Assembly: GCF_041008525.1 (NCBI RefSeq)
Contig: NZ_JBFLUG010000026.1
Span: forward strand, 1 to 64,000
Reading direction: 5' to 3'
DNA from: Parafrankia sp041008525
GTDB taxonomy: Bacteria > Actinomycetota > Actinomycetes > Frankiales > Frankiaceae
Length of the DNA stretch: 64,000 bases
Numbering within the stretch: position 1 is the first letter of the stretch; each line of letters opens with the position of its first letter. Under the pieces are notes generated by a model. That model was not told where the DNA came from. It saw only the letters and a program-made list of their open reading frames with translations, and ran no database searches. The position numbers and the translations under genes were made by a program. Shown one piece after another: positions 1 to 7,746 of this stretch.

Positions 1-2
1 GG

Positions 3-398
3 TACGTCTACACCTTCATCTCCGAGCAAGCGGTCCGGTCGGTGAAGGCGAAGATCCGTGCCCTGACACACAAGACATCGCAGTGGAACCTTGCATCGAT
101 CCTGACCCGGATGGGCCAGATAATGCGAGGCTGGGCCAATTACTACAAACATGCCGTGGCAAAACACACCTTTAGCAAACTGGACGGTTTCATGTTCTGG
201 AGACTCGCCCATATGCTGAGGAAGCGCCACGGCTGGAACTGGGGACAGCTCCGCCGCCACCTGACCGCCGTCACTGGGCGGTGGCGGATCGCGGCGGACG
301 GGGTCGAGTTTTTCCGGATTGAGAAGGTGACGGTCTCCCGTTACACCTACCGGGGCGACAAGATCCCGGCCCCTTGGCCGACCACGAACCCCGCCTGA
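3..398 (+). CDS. ltrA: Group II intron reverse transcriptase/maturase, C-terminal part
   Basis: The reading frame is open from the left edge (YVYTFISEQAVRSVKAKIRAL...) to TGA at 396-398, so the 5' part lies outside the window. The visible 131 residues are the group II maturase-specific (GIIM, domain X) region. This is recognised by the KAKIRALT...WNLASILTRMGQIMRGWANYYKHAV core and the final WRIAADGVEFFRIEKV block. The domain binds intron RNA and assists splicing and mobility. The reverse transcriptase fingers and palm are not visible. A GTG at 42 is only an internal codon. Domain V begins 17 nt after the stop, as expected for an ORF in domain IV. Confidence 0.9.
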   Translation, partial: YVYTFISEQAVRSVKAKIRALTHKTSQWNLASILTRMGQIMRGWANYYKHAVAKHTFSKLDGFMFWRLAHMLRKRHGWNWGQLRRHLTAVTGRWRIAADGVEFFRIEKVTVSRYTYRGDKIPAPWPTTNPA

Positions 399-414
399 CG
401 GCAGAAACCGTGGA

Positions 415-448
415 GAGCCCGTTACCGAGAGATCGGTACGGCGGGTTC
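415..448 (+). ncRNA. Group II intron domain V
   Basis: This is a 34-nt hairpin with the canonical domain V length. The outer stem pairs GAGCCCG with CGGGTTC and the terminal part is ACCGAGAGATCGGT. Domain V is the catalytic core of group II introns. Domain VI (about 449-511) follows directly, with the GGTCCGGGGAAACGGACC hairpin. Identification rests on position after a maturase and on the characteristic bacterial sequence pattern. Confidence 0.8.
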
Positions 449-511
449 GGCGAGCGGTCCGGGGAAACGGACCGGTGGTAACACCGGAACCGCGCCCCGG
501 GCCGACTCAAC

Positions 512-753
512 ACGCGGGTGCGCGGGATCTCCGCCCGCTCACACACCTTGTCCCACCACCGGTTGACGTTGTGCGGATCGATCCGGTTTCCGGTTGCCGT
601 GGTGAACACCAGCCCGGGATCCGCCCACTCGTACGCTTCCGCTCTGGCCTTGCCCGGTTTGTCGCGTTCTGCGAGGAGCTGCCGCACATCCGCACTCGCC
701 GGGCGCAGCGCCGACCAGAGCGGTGTCCATGAACGCGAGGCCACCTTGCGCAA
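512..753 (-). pseudogene. Tyrosine site-specific integrase remnant interrupted by the group II intron
   Basis: The minus strand encodes an integrase-like stretch of about 65 residues (...LLAERDKPGKARAEAYEWADPGLVFTTATGNRIDPHNVNRWWDKVCERAEIPRTRV). This is the part of a phage-type tyrosine recombinase just before the HxLR box. Similarity stops exactly where the intron begins, so the HxLRH/Y catalytic half would lie left of the intron, outside the window. Similarity upstream of the LLAERDKP block is poor, and no full-length N-terminus is present. It is therefore a remnant. 754-932 holds no gene I can recognise. Confidence 0.75.
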
Positions 754-932
754 CCCCCCGCTATGGCCTCAACAACGATCCCGAGGTCACGACCTGCGCC
801 CGCGACGTGCTCGCGGCCACCAGCCCACCCAACCGTCACTGTGATCCCCGGTGATGGTGCCCTCGGCGGACCAGACGGTGCGTTCTACGACCGGCTCGCA
901 GTCACCGTGACCATCCAGGACACGCCCTGAAC

Positions 933-1841
933 TCAGATCTCAATCACGATCTTGCCGCGTCCATGACCGGATTCCAGGTCACGGTGGGCGGAGGCCGCGT
1001 CCTCAAGTCGGTAGCGTGACCGGATCGCGACGGAAAGGTCTCCGCGCTCGACATACTCGACCATCTCGCGCAGCCCCCTGGTGCTGCGCGTGCCGGCCCA
1101 GTCGCTGACACCGAGGGCGGCGATCTCGTCGTTGAAGATCATCGTTACCACTCTACCGACGTCACGGGCGAGTTCGACGGCTGTGCGCAGCCCCTCCACC
1201 TCGAAGCCGAACGCGGCGTCGATTCCGGCGGGCGCGATGTTTCTCACGCGGTCGGTGAGCCCGGGTCCGTAGGCGACGGGGATCGCGCCGAGCGACCGGA
1301 CATACTCGTGATTCGCTGGCGAGGCGGTGCCGATCACCGTCGCCGCGCCACGGATGCGCGCGAGCTGTGCGGCTATGGCGCCGAGGCCACCAGCCGCAGC
1401 GTTGATGAGCACGGTCTCACCCCCGGTGACCCGCATTCGGCTCAGCACGTTGCGCGCGCCTTGCGCATGGCCCGGGAATCCGCCCGCGACATCCCATGGC
1501 ACTGCCGGCGGCTTTCGGACCACCTGGCCCGCGGGCACGACGATGTGCTCGGCATACGCCCCCAGGGTGCTGAACCCAAGCACCTCGTCGCCGACACGCG
1601 GCCCTGTGACGTCCGCACCGACCTCGTCGATGACGCCGGCGAACTCGTTGCCGGGCACGATCGGCGGGTCTCCGACGAACTCGCGCGGGAACTCGCCTGC
1701 CCGCACGCCGAGGTCGAAGTGCTGCACGCCGGCAACTCTGACGCGCACCCGCACTTCTCCCGGCCCGGCGTGCGGGGCCGGGAGAAGTGCCACGCCCAGC
1801 ACGCCCGGTGGTCCGAAACGGTGAACAACCGCTGCTCGCAT
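933..1841 (-). CDS. NADP-dependent zinc-independent alcohol dehydrogenase / quinone oxidoreductase family
   Basis: This 302-residue medium-chain reductase (MDR) has an N-terminal GroES-like domain (PPGVLGVALLPAPHAGPGEVRVRV, about residues 10-110) and a C-terminal Rossmann domain with AAGGLGAIAAQLA as the nucleotide loop. No structural-zinc cysteines are visible, so it fits the quinone oxidoreductase subgroup, which reduces quinones or activated double bonds with NADPH. ATG at 1841 is chosen because it starts the family N-terminus (MRAAVVHRFG) and is preceded by GAAGGAGAGC. The ORF extends upstream without homology. It is divergent from the MFS gene, and the dyad at 1870-1900 lies between them, so TetR control is likely. 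The substrate is unknown. Confidence 0.88.
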   Translation of the reverse strand: MRAAVVHRFGPPGVLGVALLPAPHAGPGEVRVRVRVAGVQHFDLGVRAGEFPREFVGDPPIVPGNEFAGVIDEVGADVTGPRVGDEVLGFSTLGAYAEHIVVPAGQVVRKPPAVPWDVAGGFPGHAQGARNVLSRMRVTGGETVLINAAAGGLGAIAAQLARIRGAATVIGTASPANHEYVRSLGAIPVAYGPGLTDRVRNIAPAGIDAAFGFEVEGLRTAVELARDVGRVVTMIFNDEIAALGVSDWAGTRSTRGLREMVEYVERGDLSVAIRSRYRLEDAASAHRDLESGHGRGKIVIEI

Positions 1842-1869
1842 GGTCGTGCTCTCCTTCGTCGGGCTTCTC

Positions 1870-1900
1870 GCATGTGCGGAGCGACTTATTCCGCACATGC
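1870..1900. promoter_or_regulatory. Perfect 11-bp inverted repeat, candidate TetR operator
   Basis: Arms GCATGTGCGGA (1870-1880) and TCCGCACATGC (1890-1900) are exact reverse complements separated by 9 nt. The dyad lies in the divergent promoter region between the oxidoreductase (start 1841) and the MFS exporter (start 1948). The half-site ATGTGCGGA recurs in front of the nearby tetR gene. Function as an operator is inferred from position and symmetry. Confidence 0.75.
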
Positions 1901-1947
1901 TACCGTTGCGCGGAACGTTTCGCTCCCCACAAGAGGCGGGTGGAGGC

Positions 1948-3207
1948 ATGGCTACGTCCCCATGGCCGCGGGCGCTGGTCCCCTTCCGGTCAGATCAGTA
2001 CCGGCTTCTGGCGGGATCGTTCGCGCTCAGCCTCGTCGGCAGCGGGATCTGGACCGTGACGGTGGCGTGGCGGCTTCTCGACCTCGGCCACGGGTCCGCC
2101 GGGCTCGCGATGGTCGCGTCAACCACCACCGCCGCGCTCGTGGTCACCGCGCTCGCTGGCGGCGTGCTGGCTGATCGGCTGTCCCGGCGGAACCTGATCG
2201 CCAGGATCGGAGCGGCCAAAGCTGCCTCGGTGGCGACGGTCGTCGCGGCGGACGTCACGGGAGAGCCTGGCCTGCCGCAGCTCGTCGTGGTGGCCGCGGT
2301 GCTGGGCGGCGCCGATGGGATCTTCTTTCCGGCGTACTCGGCCTCAGTCCCCTCGGTCATCCCGGAGGCCGAGCTGCTGGCAGTGAACTCGATCGAGTCG
2401 CTGCTGCGTCCCGTCATGCTGCAGGCCGCCGGCCCGCTGGTCGCCAGTGCACTGATCGGCCTTGCCTCACCAGTTGTCGCCTGGGCCGGCACCGCGGTAG
2501 CGTTCGCGGGCTCAGCCGCGTGCGCGGCCGGTATGCGGCGTGATCCAGCACGGGTGAACCCACCCGGCGGAGGGTTGGCGCTGCGACAGAGTGTGGCTGA
2601 CCTGAGGTCGGCGGTCGTCTACGTAGCGACGACACGGTGGCTCGTGGCAACCCTGGTCTTCGCGGTCGCCGTGGTCCTCGCCTACGCCGGCCCGATCCAG
2701 GTGCTGCTTCCGGCGGTCGTGCGCGACCATGCGCACGGCGGACCGGAAGACCTCGCCCTTGTCACGGCCGGCTACGGCACCGGAGCGATCGTCGGCTCGC
2801 TCGTGATGGCCTCGACGCTCATGCCTCGGCGCTATCTCACCGCGATGCTGCTCATGTGGGGCGTCGCGTGCGTCCCTCTGGCCGTGATGGGTGTCTCCGA
2901 TCACGTGTGGCTGATGGCGCTCGCGTTGTCGATCTGCGGGGCACTCGTCGCCTGCGCGGGGACGCTGTGGGGAACGCTGCTCCAGCGGCGCGTCCCGCAC
3001 GAGATGCTCGGCCGGGTCTCAAGCCTGGACTTCTTCGTGTCTCTCAGCGCGGCACCGGTCTCAGCAGCCCTCGTCGCACCCGCCGCCGAGGCCTGGGGCA
3101 TTCCCGCCGTGTATCTCGTCGCCGGTATCGCTCCGCTTACCGTGGCGGTTCTCGCCCTCACGCTCGGCGGACTGCGCCGCGACGAGCTGGCCCACCCCCT
3201 GCGATAG
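1948..3207 (+). CDS. MFS transporter (drug-efflux type)
   Basis: This 419-residue membrane protein has about 12 hydrophobic segments. Its N-terminal pattern, SFALSLVGSGIWTVTVAWRLLDL, and the inter-helix loop GGVLADRLSRRN (MFS motif A-like, about residues 70-82) match the MFS_3/enterobactin-exporter-like branch. It probably exports a small lipophilic compound by proton antiport. ATG at 1948 is preceded by GGAGG, and the ORF upstream of it lacks MFS features. It is divergent from the oxidoreductase, and the downstream tetR is convergent. With the shared dyad motif, the three genes look like a small TetR-controlled efflux/detoxification cassette. Confidence 0.9.
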   Translation: MATSPWPRALVPFRSDQYRLLAGSFALSLVGSGIWTVTVAWRLLDLGHGSAGLAMVASTTTAALVVTALAGGVLADRLSRRNLIARIGAAKAASVATVVAADVTGEPGLPQLVVVAAVLGGADGIFFPAYSASVPSVIPEAELLAVNSIESLLRPVMLQAAGPLVASALIGLASPVVAWAGTAVAFAGSAACAAGMRRDPARVNPPGGGLALRQSVADLRSAVVYVATTRWLVATLVFAVAVVLAYAGPIQVLLPAVVRDHAHGGPEDLALVTAGYGTGAIVGSLVMASTLMPRRYLTAMLLMWGVACVPLAVMGVSDHVWLMALALSICGALVACAGTLWGTLLQRRVPHEMLGRVSSLDFFVSLSAAPVSAALVAPAAEAWGIPAVYLVAGIAPLTVAVLALTLGGLRRDELAHPLR

Positions 3208-3282
3208 GGGCCCAGCGCGCTGGACGCTCGGGTCCGGGACCGGGCCGGACGTCCCCAGGAGAGCGCGGCGGGACGCGTGCTC

Positions 3283-3954
3283 CTACCCGCTTCCCTCCTC
3301 GGGCCACCGAACGGCGAGCAGGCGCTCGCTGGGCGGCGAACTCGGGAGGCCGGCGCGCGGACCCGCGGCGAGGCCATCCAGCGCGATCGCGATCAGGCGC
3401 CGCCGCGCACTGTAGGCCTCGGCGTCGAGAGCCTCGTCGCCGAGGTCGCGAATCTGCTCGACGAGCGGTGATCGCCCGAGTTGCTCGATGAGCAGCAGGA
3501 TGTCAGTGGCCGTCACATCATCGCGCAGCCCGCCGGAACGATGGGCGCTCACGACGAGCGCCCCGAACGCCGCGTCCGCGCGGACCGCGACGTCTCCCAG
3601 TCCACGCGGCGCCAGGCCCAGTCGCCCGAGCGGCGCGAGCGTACCCTGGCCGTACTCGACGCTCTCGACCACAAGCGCGCGGAGGCCGCCCCACGGATCG
3701 GGGTTCGCGACCGCCCTTTCCACCGCGGCGGCCCACTGCTCGTTCGCCAGCACCAACAGTCGCTCGAACAGCGCGGTCTTGCTCGTGTAGCGCCGGTACA
3801 GGGTGCCCACCCCGACGCCCGCGGCCTCGGCGATCGCCGCCACCGACGCGCGCGCCCCCTCACGGGCGAACACGAGGCGCGCGGCGGCCAGCAACGCGGC
3901 GTCGTTGCGCGCGACCTCGGCCTGCCGCGCCCGCCGCTGCCTGGAGATATCCAC
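3283..3954 (-). CDS. TetR/AcrR family transcriptional repressor
   Basis: This 223-residue regulator has an N-terminal helix-turn-helix (ASVAAIAEAAGVGVGTLYRRYTSKTALFE, about residues 36-65) and a helical ligand-binding region of about 150 residues. Members bind a palindromic operator and leave it on ligand binding. It is convergent with the MFS gene, with 75 bp between the stops. A dyad sharing ATGTGCGGA with the MFS/oxidoreductase promoter region lies 14-35 nt upstream of the start, so it probably represses both itself and that divergent pair. The ligand is unknown. No strong Shine-Dalgarno sequence precedes the ATG. Confidence 0.92.
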   Translation of the reverse strand: MDISRQRRARQAEVARNDAALLAAARLVFAREGARASVAAIAEAAGVGVGTLYRRYTSKTALFERLLVLANEQWAAAVERAVANPDPWGGLRALVVESVEYGQGTLAPLGRLGLAPRGLGDVAVRADAAFGALVVSAHRSGGLRDDVTATDILLLIEQLGRSPLVEQIRDLGDEALDAEAYSARRRLIAIALDGLAAGPRAGLPSSPPSERLLAVRWPEEGSG

Positions 3955-3967
3955 GCTCCCAATCTAA

Positions 3968-3989
3968 ATGTGCGGAGTCAGACACTCCG
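3968..3989. promoter_or_regulatory. Candidate TetR autoregulatory operator
   Basis: ATGTGCGGAGT at 3968-3978 repeats the half-site of the dyad at 1870-1900. Here CGGAGT (3973-3978) and ACTCCG (3984-3989) form an inverted repeat with a 5-nt spacer. It sits immediately upstream of the tetR start at 3954, where a repressor would block the promoter. Confidence 0.65.
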
Positions 3990-4654
3990 GGAGGTGTGGC
4001 AAGCACGTGTTCCACACCGAATCGAACACCCGTTCCCATGCCGGGCGGCTCCGGGCGGGACCGGTGGCCGCGTCGCTCGCCAGTCCAGGCGAGCCCCACA
4101 CAAAGATGATCACCGCTGCGAGAATGGTCGCTGCTGCCGGATCAAACCGCCAGAGCCAGCAGCCCGGTTCCGGGAGCCGCAAGCAGGCCAGCCACCACCA
4201 CCTCGCAGAGGCCGGGAACGCGAACCGGCAAAGCGCCGCCGCAGATCCGCCGTGTTCATGCCCTCATGATCGGGCTGAGGTTGACGGGGGCGCCTCTGGT
4301 GGCGGGCTCTGCCCCGCAGCGCCGCAAGGTGGTGCCTGCTCGGAGTGGCCGGATTGTCTGCTCTTGGTGCGGAACGGCCGCATCATCCGCCGGGAGTGCC
4401 GGCGGCCGGGAGGCATGAGGCTCGGAAGTCCGGGTTGGCCGGAAATCCGCCGACGCCGCTGACAGCAGCCGTCGACGGCCGTCGACGGCGCGGCCGTCCC
4501 CGAGCTCACGGCCGACCAGCCTCCAGTACTGCATCCCGAAGCAGGCGGCCGAGGCGCCGGACGTCTGGACCACCTACCTGTTGACGCCGTCGTTCGTCAT
4601 CTTGCGCCGTCCGCGTCATGCCGTCTGCCGGAACCGGCCGGATTCAGGACCGGG
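3990..4654. other. Intergenic stretch without a supportable gene
   Basis: Several short reading frames occur on both strands. None has a recognisable family pattern, a ribosome binding site and consistent codon structure together. A 72-residue minus-strand frame at 3964-4182 has one hydrophobic stretch but overlaps the tetR promoter. The region lies between the TetR cassette and an integrase remnant and is probably decayed mobile DNA. Confidence 0.6.
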
Positions 4655-4885
4655 TCAACGCATGTGCATAACGTCGTGCATGCTCCGGGCGGTCGAACGC
4701 CGGACTTCGTCCAGAATTCCCACGTAGATGTCCGTCGTGCTCGCCAGTCGCGTGTGCCGCAGAAGGGCCCGGATCTCGTTCAGGTCGACGCCGGCCGAGA
4801 ACAGCAGCGACGCCGCAGTGTCGCGCAGATCGTGAACGCGGGTGCGTGGGATGGTCCGGATCTCCCTCCATTGGCTGCATCTCGG
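4655..4885 (-). pseudogene. Tyrosine integrase C-terminal remnant
   Basis: About 75 codons encode the catalytic end of a tyrosine recombinase. Visible elements are RTRVHDLRDTAASLLFSAGVD (box II with HxLRD), then EIRALLRHTRLASTTDIYVGI, carrying the H of box II-III and the Tyr nucleophile in DIYVGI. The C-terminal tail ends in MHDVMHMR. Everything N-terminal to about WREIRTIP is missing and the frame upstream has no integrase similarity, so the gene is broken. The PRTRV sequence at its left boundary is the same as at the intron insertion point of the 512-753 remnant, so the two are relics of related integrases. Confidence 0.75.
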
Positions 4886-5117
4886 AGACCTCGATCCTGT
4901 CCGCGGCCATGAGGGTGGTGAAACATCCCCGTACTGGGGCCAGTGTGCCCCGCCTGCCCATCGAAACCGGCGGCTCGCGCGATGGCCGATGAGGGGTTCC
5001 GCGAAGTCCGCCATGACGGCCACGTTGACAGCCAGGCCCCTGGATGCGGGCGGACGTCGACGGACGCCAGTGGACGGAACGCCTGTGACAGCCGTCGGGG
5101 TCGGCGGTGCGTTCCGG

Positions 5118-7472
5118 TCAGCCGCGCTCGGTTTCCGGCACACTGCGCGGCGGCGGGGCAGCGTGGGCCTCCATGGCCCTGGCGCCCAGGGACGGTCTCC
5201 TCGCACCCCTGACGGGGGCGGTTTGCGCCGCGGTCGTCATCGAGGGTGTGGCGGACGCGGCGGACGCGGCGAGCGCCCTGGTCGGCGCCTCGGGGGCGCG
5301 GCGGACGGCTCCGTCCCGGCGGCCACGCCGTCGCAACAGGTGGAGGAGCGCGGGCAGCACCGTGGCACGGAGTACGAAGGCGTCCAGGGTGACACCGGTT
5401 GCCAGCCCGACCCCGATCACCTTCATGAGGCGTGACGGCTGGGCGGCGACCGCGGCGAAGATGAACAGCATCACCAGGTTCATGGTGAGCACGACGTGGC
5501 CGATCTCGGCGTGGCCGGTGGCGATCGGGCCCTTGTCTGCCCGCCGCGCACGCCGGGTGGTCAGGGCTGGCGGGTCACGGTGTTCGCTGAGCCCGACCAG
5601 CAGGTTCAGGTTGAGCCCGGGAGACAGGCTGATCACCGCGATCAGGATGAGTGCCAGGAACGACGGTTCGACCGGTCCGCTCGTCAGCCCGATGGAGCGG
5701 GCGAACGCATCGGTCTGGAACAGCAACGCGATCTGTCCTGCCGCCGCGAGCGCGGACAGGACGGCGGTGGCCGCGAGGGCCGCGGCAGGCAGCGCCGAGC
5801 CCAGCAGCAGGAAGCCGAAGAGGGCGAACACCACCAGCACCACGGCGAACAACTTCGTCGTCGCACCCTGGAAGTCGGCGGCGATGTCGGTTGATATCGC
5901 GGTGGCGCCACCGATGTAGATCCGCGCCGTCGTGTCGCCGACCAGCGTGGGCGTGACCTGGTCGCGCAGCCTGTGCAGCAGGTCGACGGCTTCGGGAGTG
6001 CGGGGGGCGGCTTCCGGCAGGATGCGGATCATGGCGAGGCCGCGCTCCGGGTTCTCGGCGCCCAGGGCCGCGTCCTCGACGCCCGGTGTCTTCGCGAGGA
6101 CGGCGACTGCTTCGGCGGCGGTGACCTGGGAGCCACGACGGTCCAGGAGGGCGAGCATCGGCCCGTTGAGCCCGGGGAAGAACTCGGCGCTGAGCAGATC
6201 GTAGGCCCGGCGGGTGCTCATCGACGTCGGATCGACGCCGTCGTCAGCACCGCCGAGATCGATCGGAACCGCCATGGCTGCGAAGGTGACGAGGACCAGG
6301 GAGCCGATGACCGCGGCGTGGGCCGGCCGGCGTTCCATCCAGCGCGCCCACCAGGCGCGTACCCCCGGACGCTGCCGCAGCCCGGCTCCGGTCGTCTCCA
6401 CATGGTGTCGTTCGACCCAGCCGAGCAGGTGCGGTCCGCCGAGGGACAGCAGCGCCGGCAGCAGTGTGATCATGATGAGGGCGGTCACGACGCCGGCGGC
6501 GACGGCGCCGACAGCGATGGCGTCGAAGGAGCTCAGATCCAGCTGCACGACCACCGCCATGGCCGCCGCGACGGCGAGACTGCCGACCGCGACGGCCGTA
6601 CCGGACCGTCCGCTGGCCTCGCTGGCCGCGTCGACCGGACGGGCCCCGGCGCGCAGGCTCTCCTGCGCGCGGTGGACGACGACGATCGCGCCACCGAGGC
6701 TGGTTCCGGCGGCGATGAGGCCTGCGAGCAGCAGCGCCAGAGGCGTCGTCGTCAGCAGGTGGGAAAGCACCACGGTGACCCCGACGGCGCTGATCGTGCC
6801 GGCGCCCACGGCGGCCGCGCACAGCGCGACGGCGAACCGGGAGCGCAGCGTGATGCCGAGGAACAGCACGGCGCCGAGGGCCGCGATGAGCAGCGGCCCT
6901 GGCGAGACCGTCGTGGCGTTCAGCGCGGTCGCCCCGGGGCCGGCTACCTCCACCTGCAGGTCGGGCCCGTCGTAGGCACGGGCGATGTCGATGATCCGCC
7001 GGGCCGCGTCCCGGTCCGGTTCGAGCGCCGAGCTTTTCAGAACGACGGAGGTGATCCCGGTCCGGCGGTCGGCGCTGATCGGCTGGGTGCCGAGGACGAG
7101 CGGGCCGACCGGGCTGAACGGATCGGCCACGATCACGAGGCCGGGCAGCTTCGTCAGCTCGGCTGTCATCGCGGTGACCTGGTCATGGGCCGGCGGGTCG
7201 TCGAGCGTCCCCCGGCGGCTGTGCAGCACCACCGAGGCGGTGTCGTTCAGCTTCCCGCCGGGAACCGTCTCTCCGGCCAGAGCCAGCGCCCGCGCGGAGT
7301 CCGAGCCCGGGACTGCTACGTCGGCGCTGGTCCGTGGGCCCTCCGCACGCGCGTAGAGGGCGATGCCGAGGACTCCGACGAGCCACAGCACGAGGACTGC
7401 CCAGCGGTAACGCCCGCACACCGTCGCGAGAGCTCTGGCTCCGCCGGCCGCCGGATGGGACTTTTCGGTCAT
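5118..7472 (-). CDS. MMPL/RND-family membrane transporter
   Basis: This 784-residue polytopic protein has the two-halved MMPL architecture: one N-terminal helix (WAVLVLWLVGVLGIALYA), an extracytoplasmic loop of about 150 residues, a helix cluster, a second large loop and a second helix cluster. The C-terminal tail is basic and Pro/Ala-rich. MMPL proteins export lipids or polyketide-like metabolites using the proton gradient. Its place beside the type II PKS genes suggests product export or self-resistance. ATG at 7472 is preferred over the in-frame TTG at 7481 because of the promoter at 7480-7507, which implies a leaderless message. It runs in the same direction as the ketoreductase gene but is separated from it by a hairpin and has its own promoter. 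Confidence 0.9.
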   Translation of the reverse strand: MTEKSHPAAGGARALATVCGRYRWAVLVLWLVGVLGIALYARAEGPRTSADVAVPGSDSARALALAGETVPGGKLNDTASVVLHSRRGTLDDPPAHDQVTAMTAELTKLPGLVIVADPFSPVGPLVLGTQPISADRRTGITSVVLKSSALEPDRDAARRIIDIARAYDGPDLQVEVAGPGATALNATTVSPGPLLIAALGAVLFLGITLRSRFAVALCAAAVGAGTISAVGVTVVLSHLLTTTPLALLLAGLIAAGTSLGGAIVVVHRAQESLRAGARPVDAASEASGRSGTAVAVGSLAVAAAMAVVVQLDLSSFDAIAVGAVAAGVVTALIMITLLPALLSLGGPHLLGWVERHHVETTGAGLRQRPGVRAWWARWMERRPAHAAVIGSLVLVTFAAMAVPIDLGGADDGVDPTSMSTRRAYDLLSAEFFPGLNGPMLALLDRRGSQVTAAEAVAVLAKTPGVEDAALGAENPERGLAMIRILPEAAPRTPEAVDLLHRLRDQVTPTLVGDTTARIYIGGATAISTDIAADFQGATTKLFAVVLVVFALFGFLLLGSALPAAALAATAVLSALAAAGQIALLFQTDAFARSIGLTSGPVEPSFLALILIAVISLSPGLNLNLLVGLSEHRDPPALTTRRARRADKGPIATGHAEIGHVVLTMNLVMLFIFAAVAAQPSRLMKVIGVGLATGVTLDAFVLRATVLPALLHLLRRRGRRDGAVRRAPEAPTRALAASAASATPSMTTAAQTAPVRGARRPSLGARAMEAHAAPPPRSVPETERG

Positions 7473-7479
7473 TCTAGAC

Positions 7480-7507
7480 AAAATATTGGGTGCGTTCCGT
7501 ATGTCAA
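7480..7507 (-). promoter_or_regulatory. Sigma-70-type promoter of the MMPL gene, apparently leaderless
   Basis: On the minus strand a perfect -35 hexamer TTGACA (7507-7502) is separated by 16 nt from TATTTT (7485-7480). Transcription would start at about 7474-7472, essentially at the ATG at 7472. No Shine-Dalgarno sequence precedes that ATG. The local AT-rich composition stands out in this GC-rich window. Confidence 0.75.
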
Positions 7508-7603
7508 TGGATCGCCACTGCGACAGTTACCTGCGACGCATCGCGCGGGCCGCACCGCGCCGTGTCTCAACCAGCACCTACTCCGGCTCACGGAAACAAG
7601 GTG

Positions 7604-7640
7604 TTGGTGTTGGGGTTGGGGTTGGGGCGGGACGGGGCGG
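7604..7640 (+). repeat. G-run repeat (TTGGGG)n, possible G-quadruplex
   Basis: Three GGGG runs separated by TT, followed by GGG and GGGG runs, span 7612-7637. It lies between the MMPL promoter and the ketoreductase terminator. In transcripts of the flanking minus-strand genes it would be C-rich, so any quadruplex would form in the non-template DNA strand. Function is unknown. Confidence 0.5.
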
Positions 7641-7697
7641 CAGGCCCTCCGGCGGTGACGTTGGTGAAGCCGCGCCCCCGGGACGGTCGCGCATGGG

Positions 7698-7734
7698 CAG
7701 AGGCGGCGGGCGCCTGGGCGCTCCGCCGCCTCTG
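7698..7734 (-). terminator. Hairpin downstream of the ketoreductase gene
   Basis: CAGAGGCGGCGG (7698-7709) and CCGCCGCCTCTG (7723-7734) form a perfect 12-bp stem with a 13-nt loop. It begins 13 nt after the ketoreductase stop codon on the minus strand. There is no U-tract, as is common in high-GC actinomycetes. Confidence 0.7.
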
Positions 7735-7746
7735 GTCCGCGGAGGC

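Larger units (their letters stand above)
1..511 (+). mobile_element. 3' end of a group II intron, truncated by the window edge
   Basis: The segment holds the C-terminus of an intron-encoded protein followed by the RNA 3' end. Domain V is recognisable at 415-448: it is 34 nt long, and GAGCCCGTTAC pairs with GTACGGCGGGTTC around a GAGA-containing bulge/loop. Domain VI and the 3' splice region fill 449 to about 511 and end in ...GACTCAAC, which fits the usual 3'-AY end. The downstream exon is an integrase gene on the opposite strand, so the intron is antisense to its host gene. The boundary at 511 is inferred because integrase similarity begins at 512. Confidence 0.85.

Noticed and set aside
844..929. 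Plus-strand frame ending in FYDRLAVTVTIQDTP
   Set aside because: Looks protein-like but is too short and has no start or family match; probably residue of a lost gene.
3964..4182. 72-residue minus-strand frame with a hydrophobic segment
   Set aside because: No ribosome site and no family. It runs into the tetR operator region, so it is probably chance.
5973..7658. Plus-strand frame of 561 codons opposite MMPL
   Set aside because: It is antisense to a clear MMPL transporter and its translation is Gln/Asp/Arg-rich low complexity.
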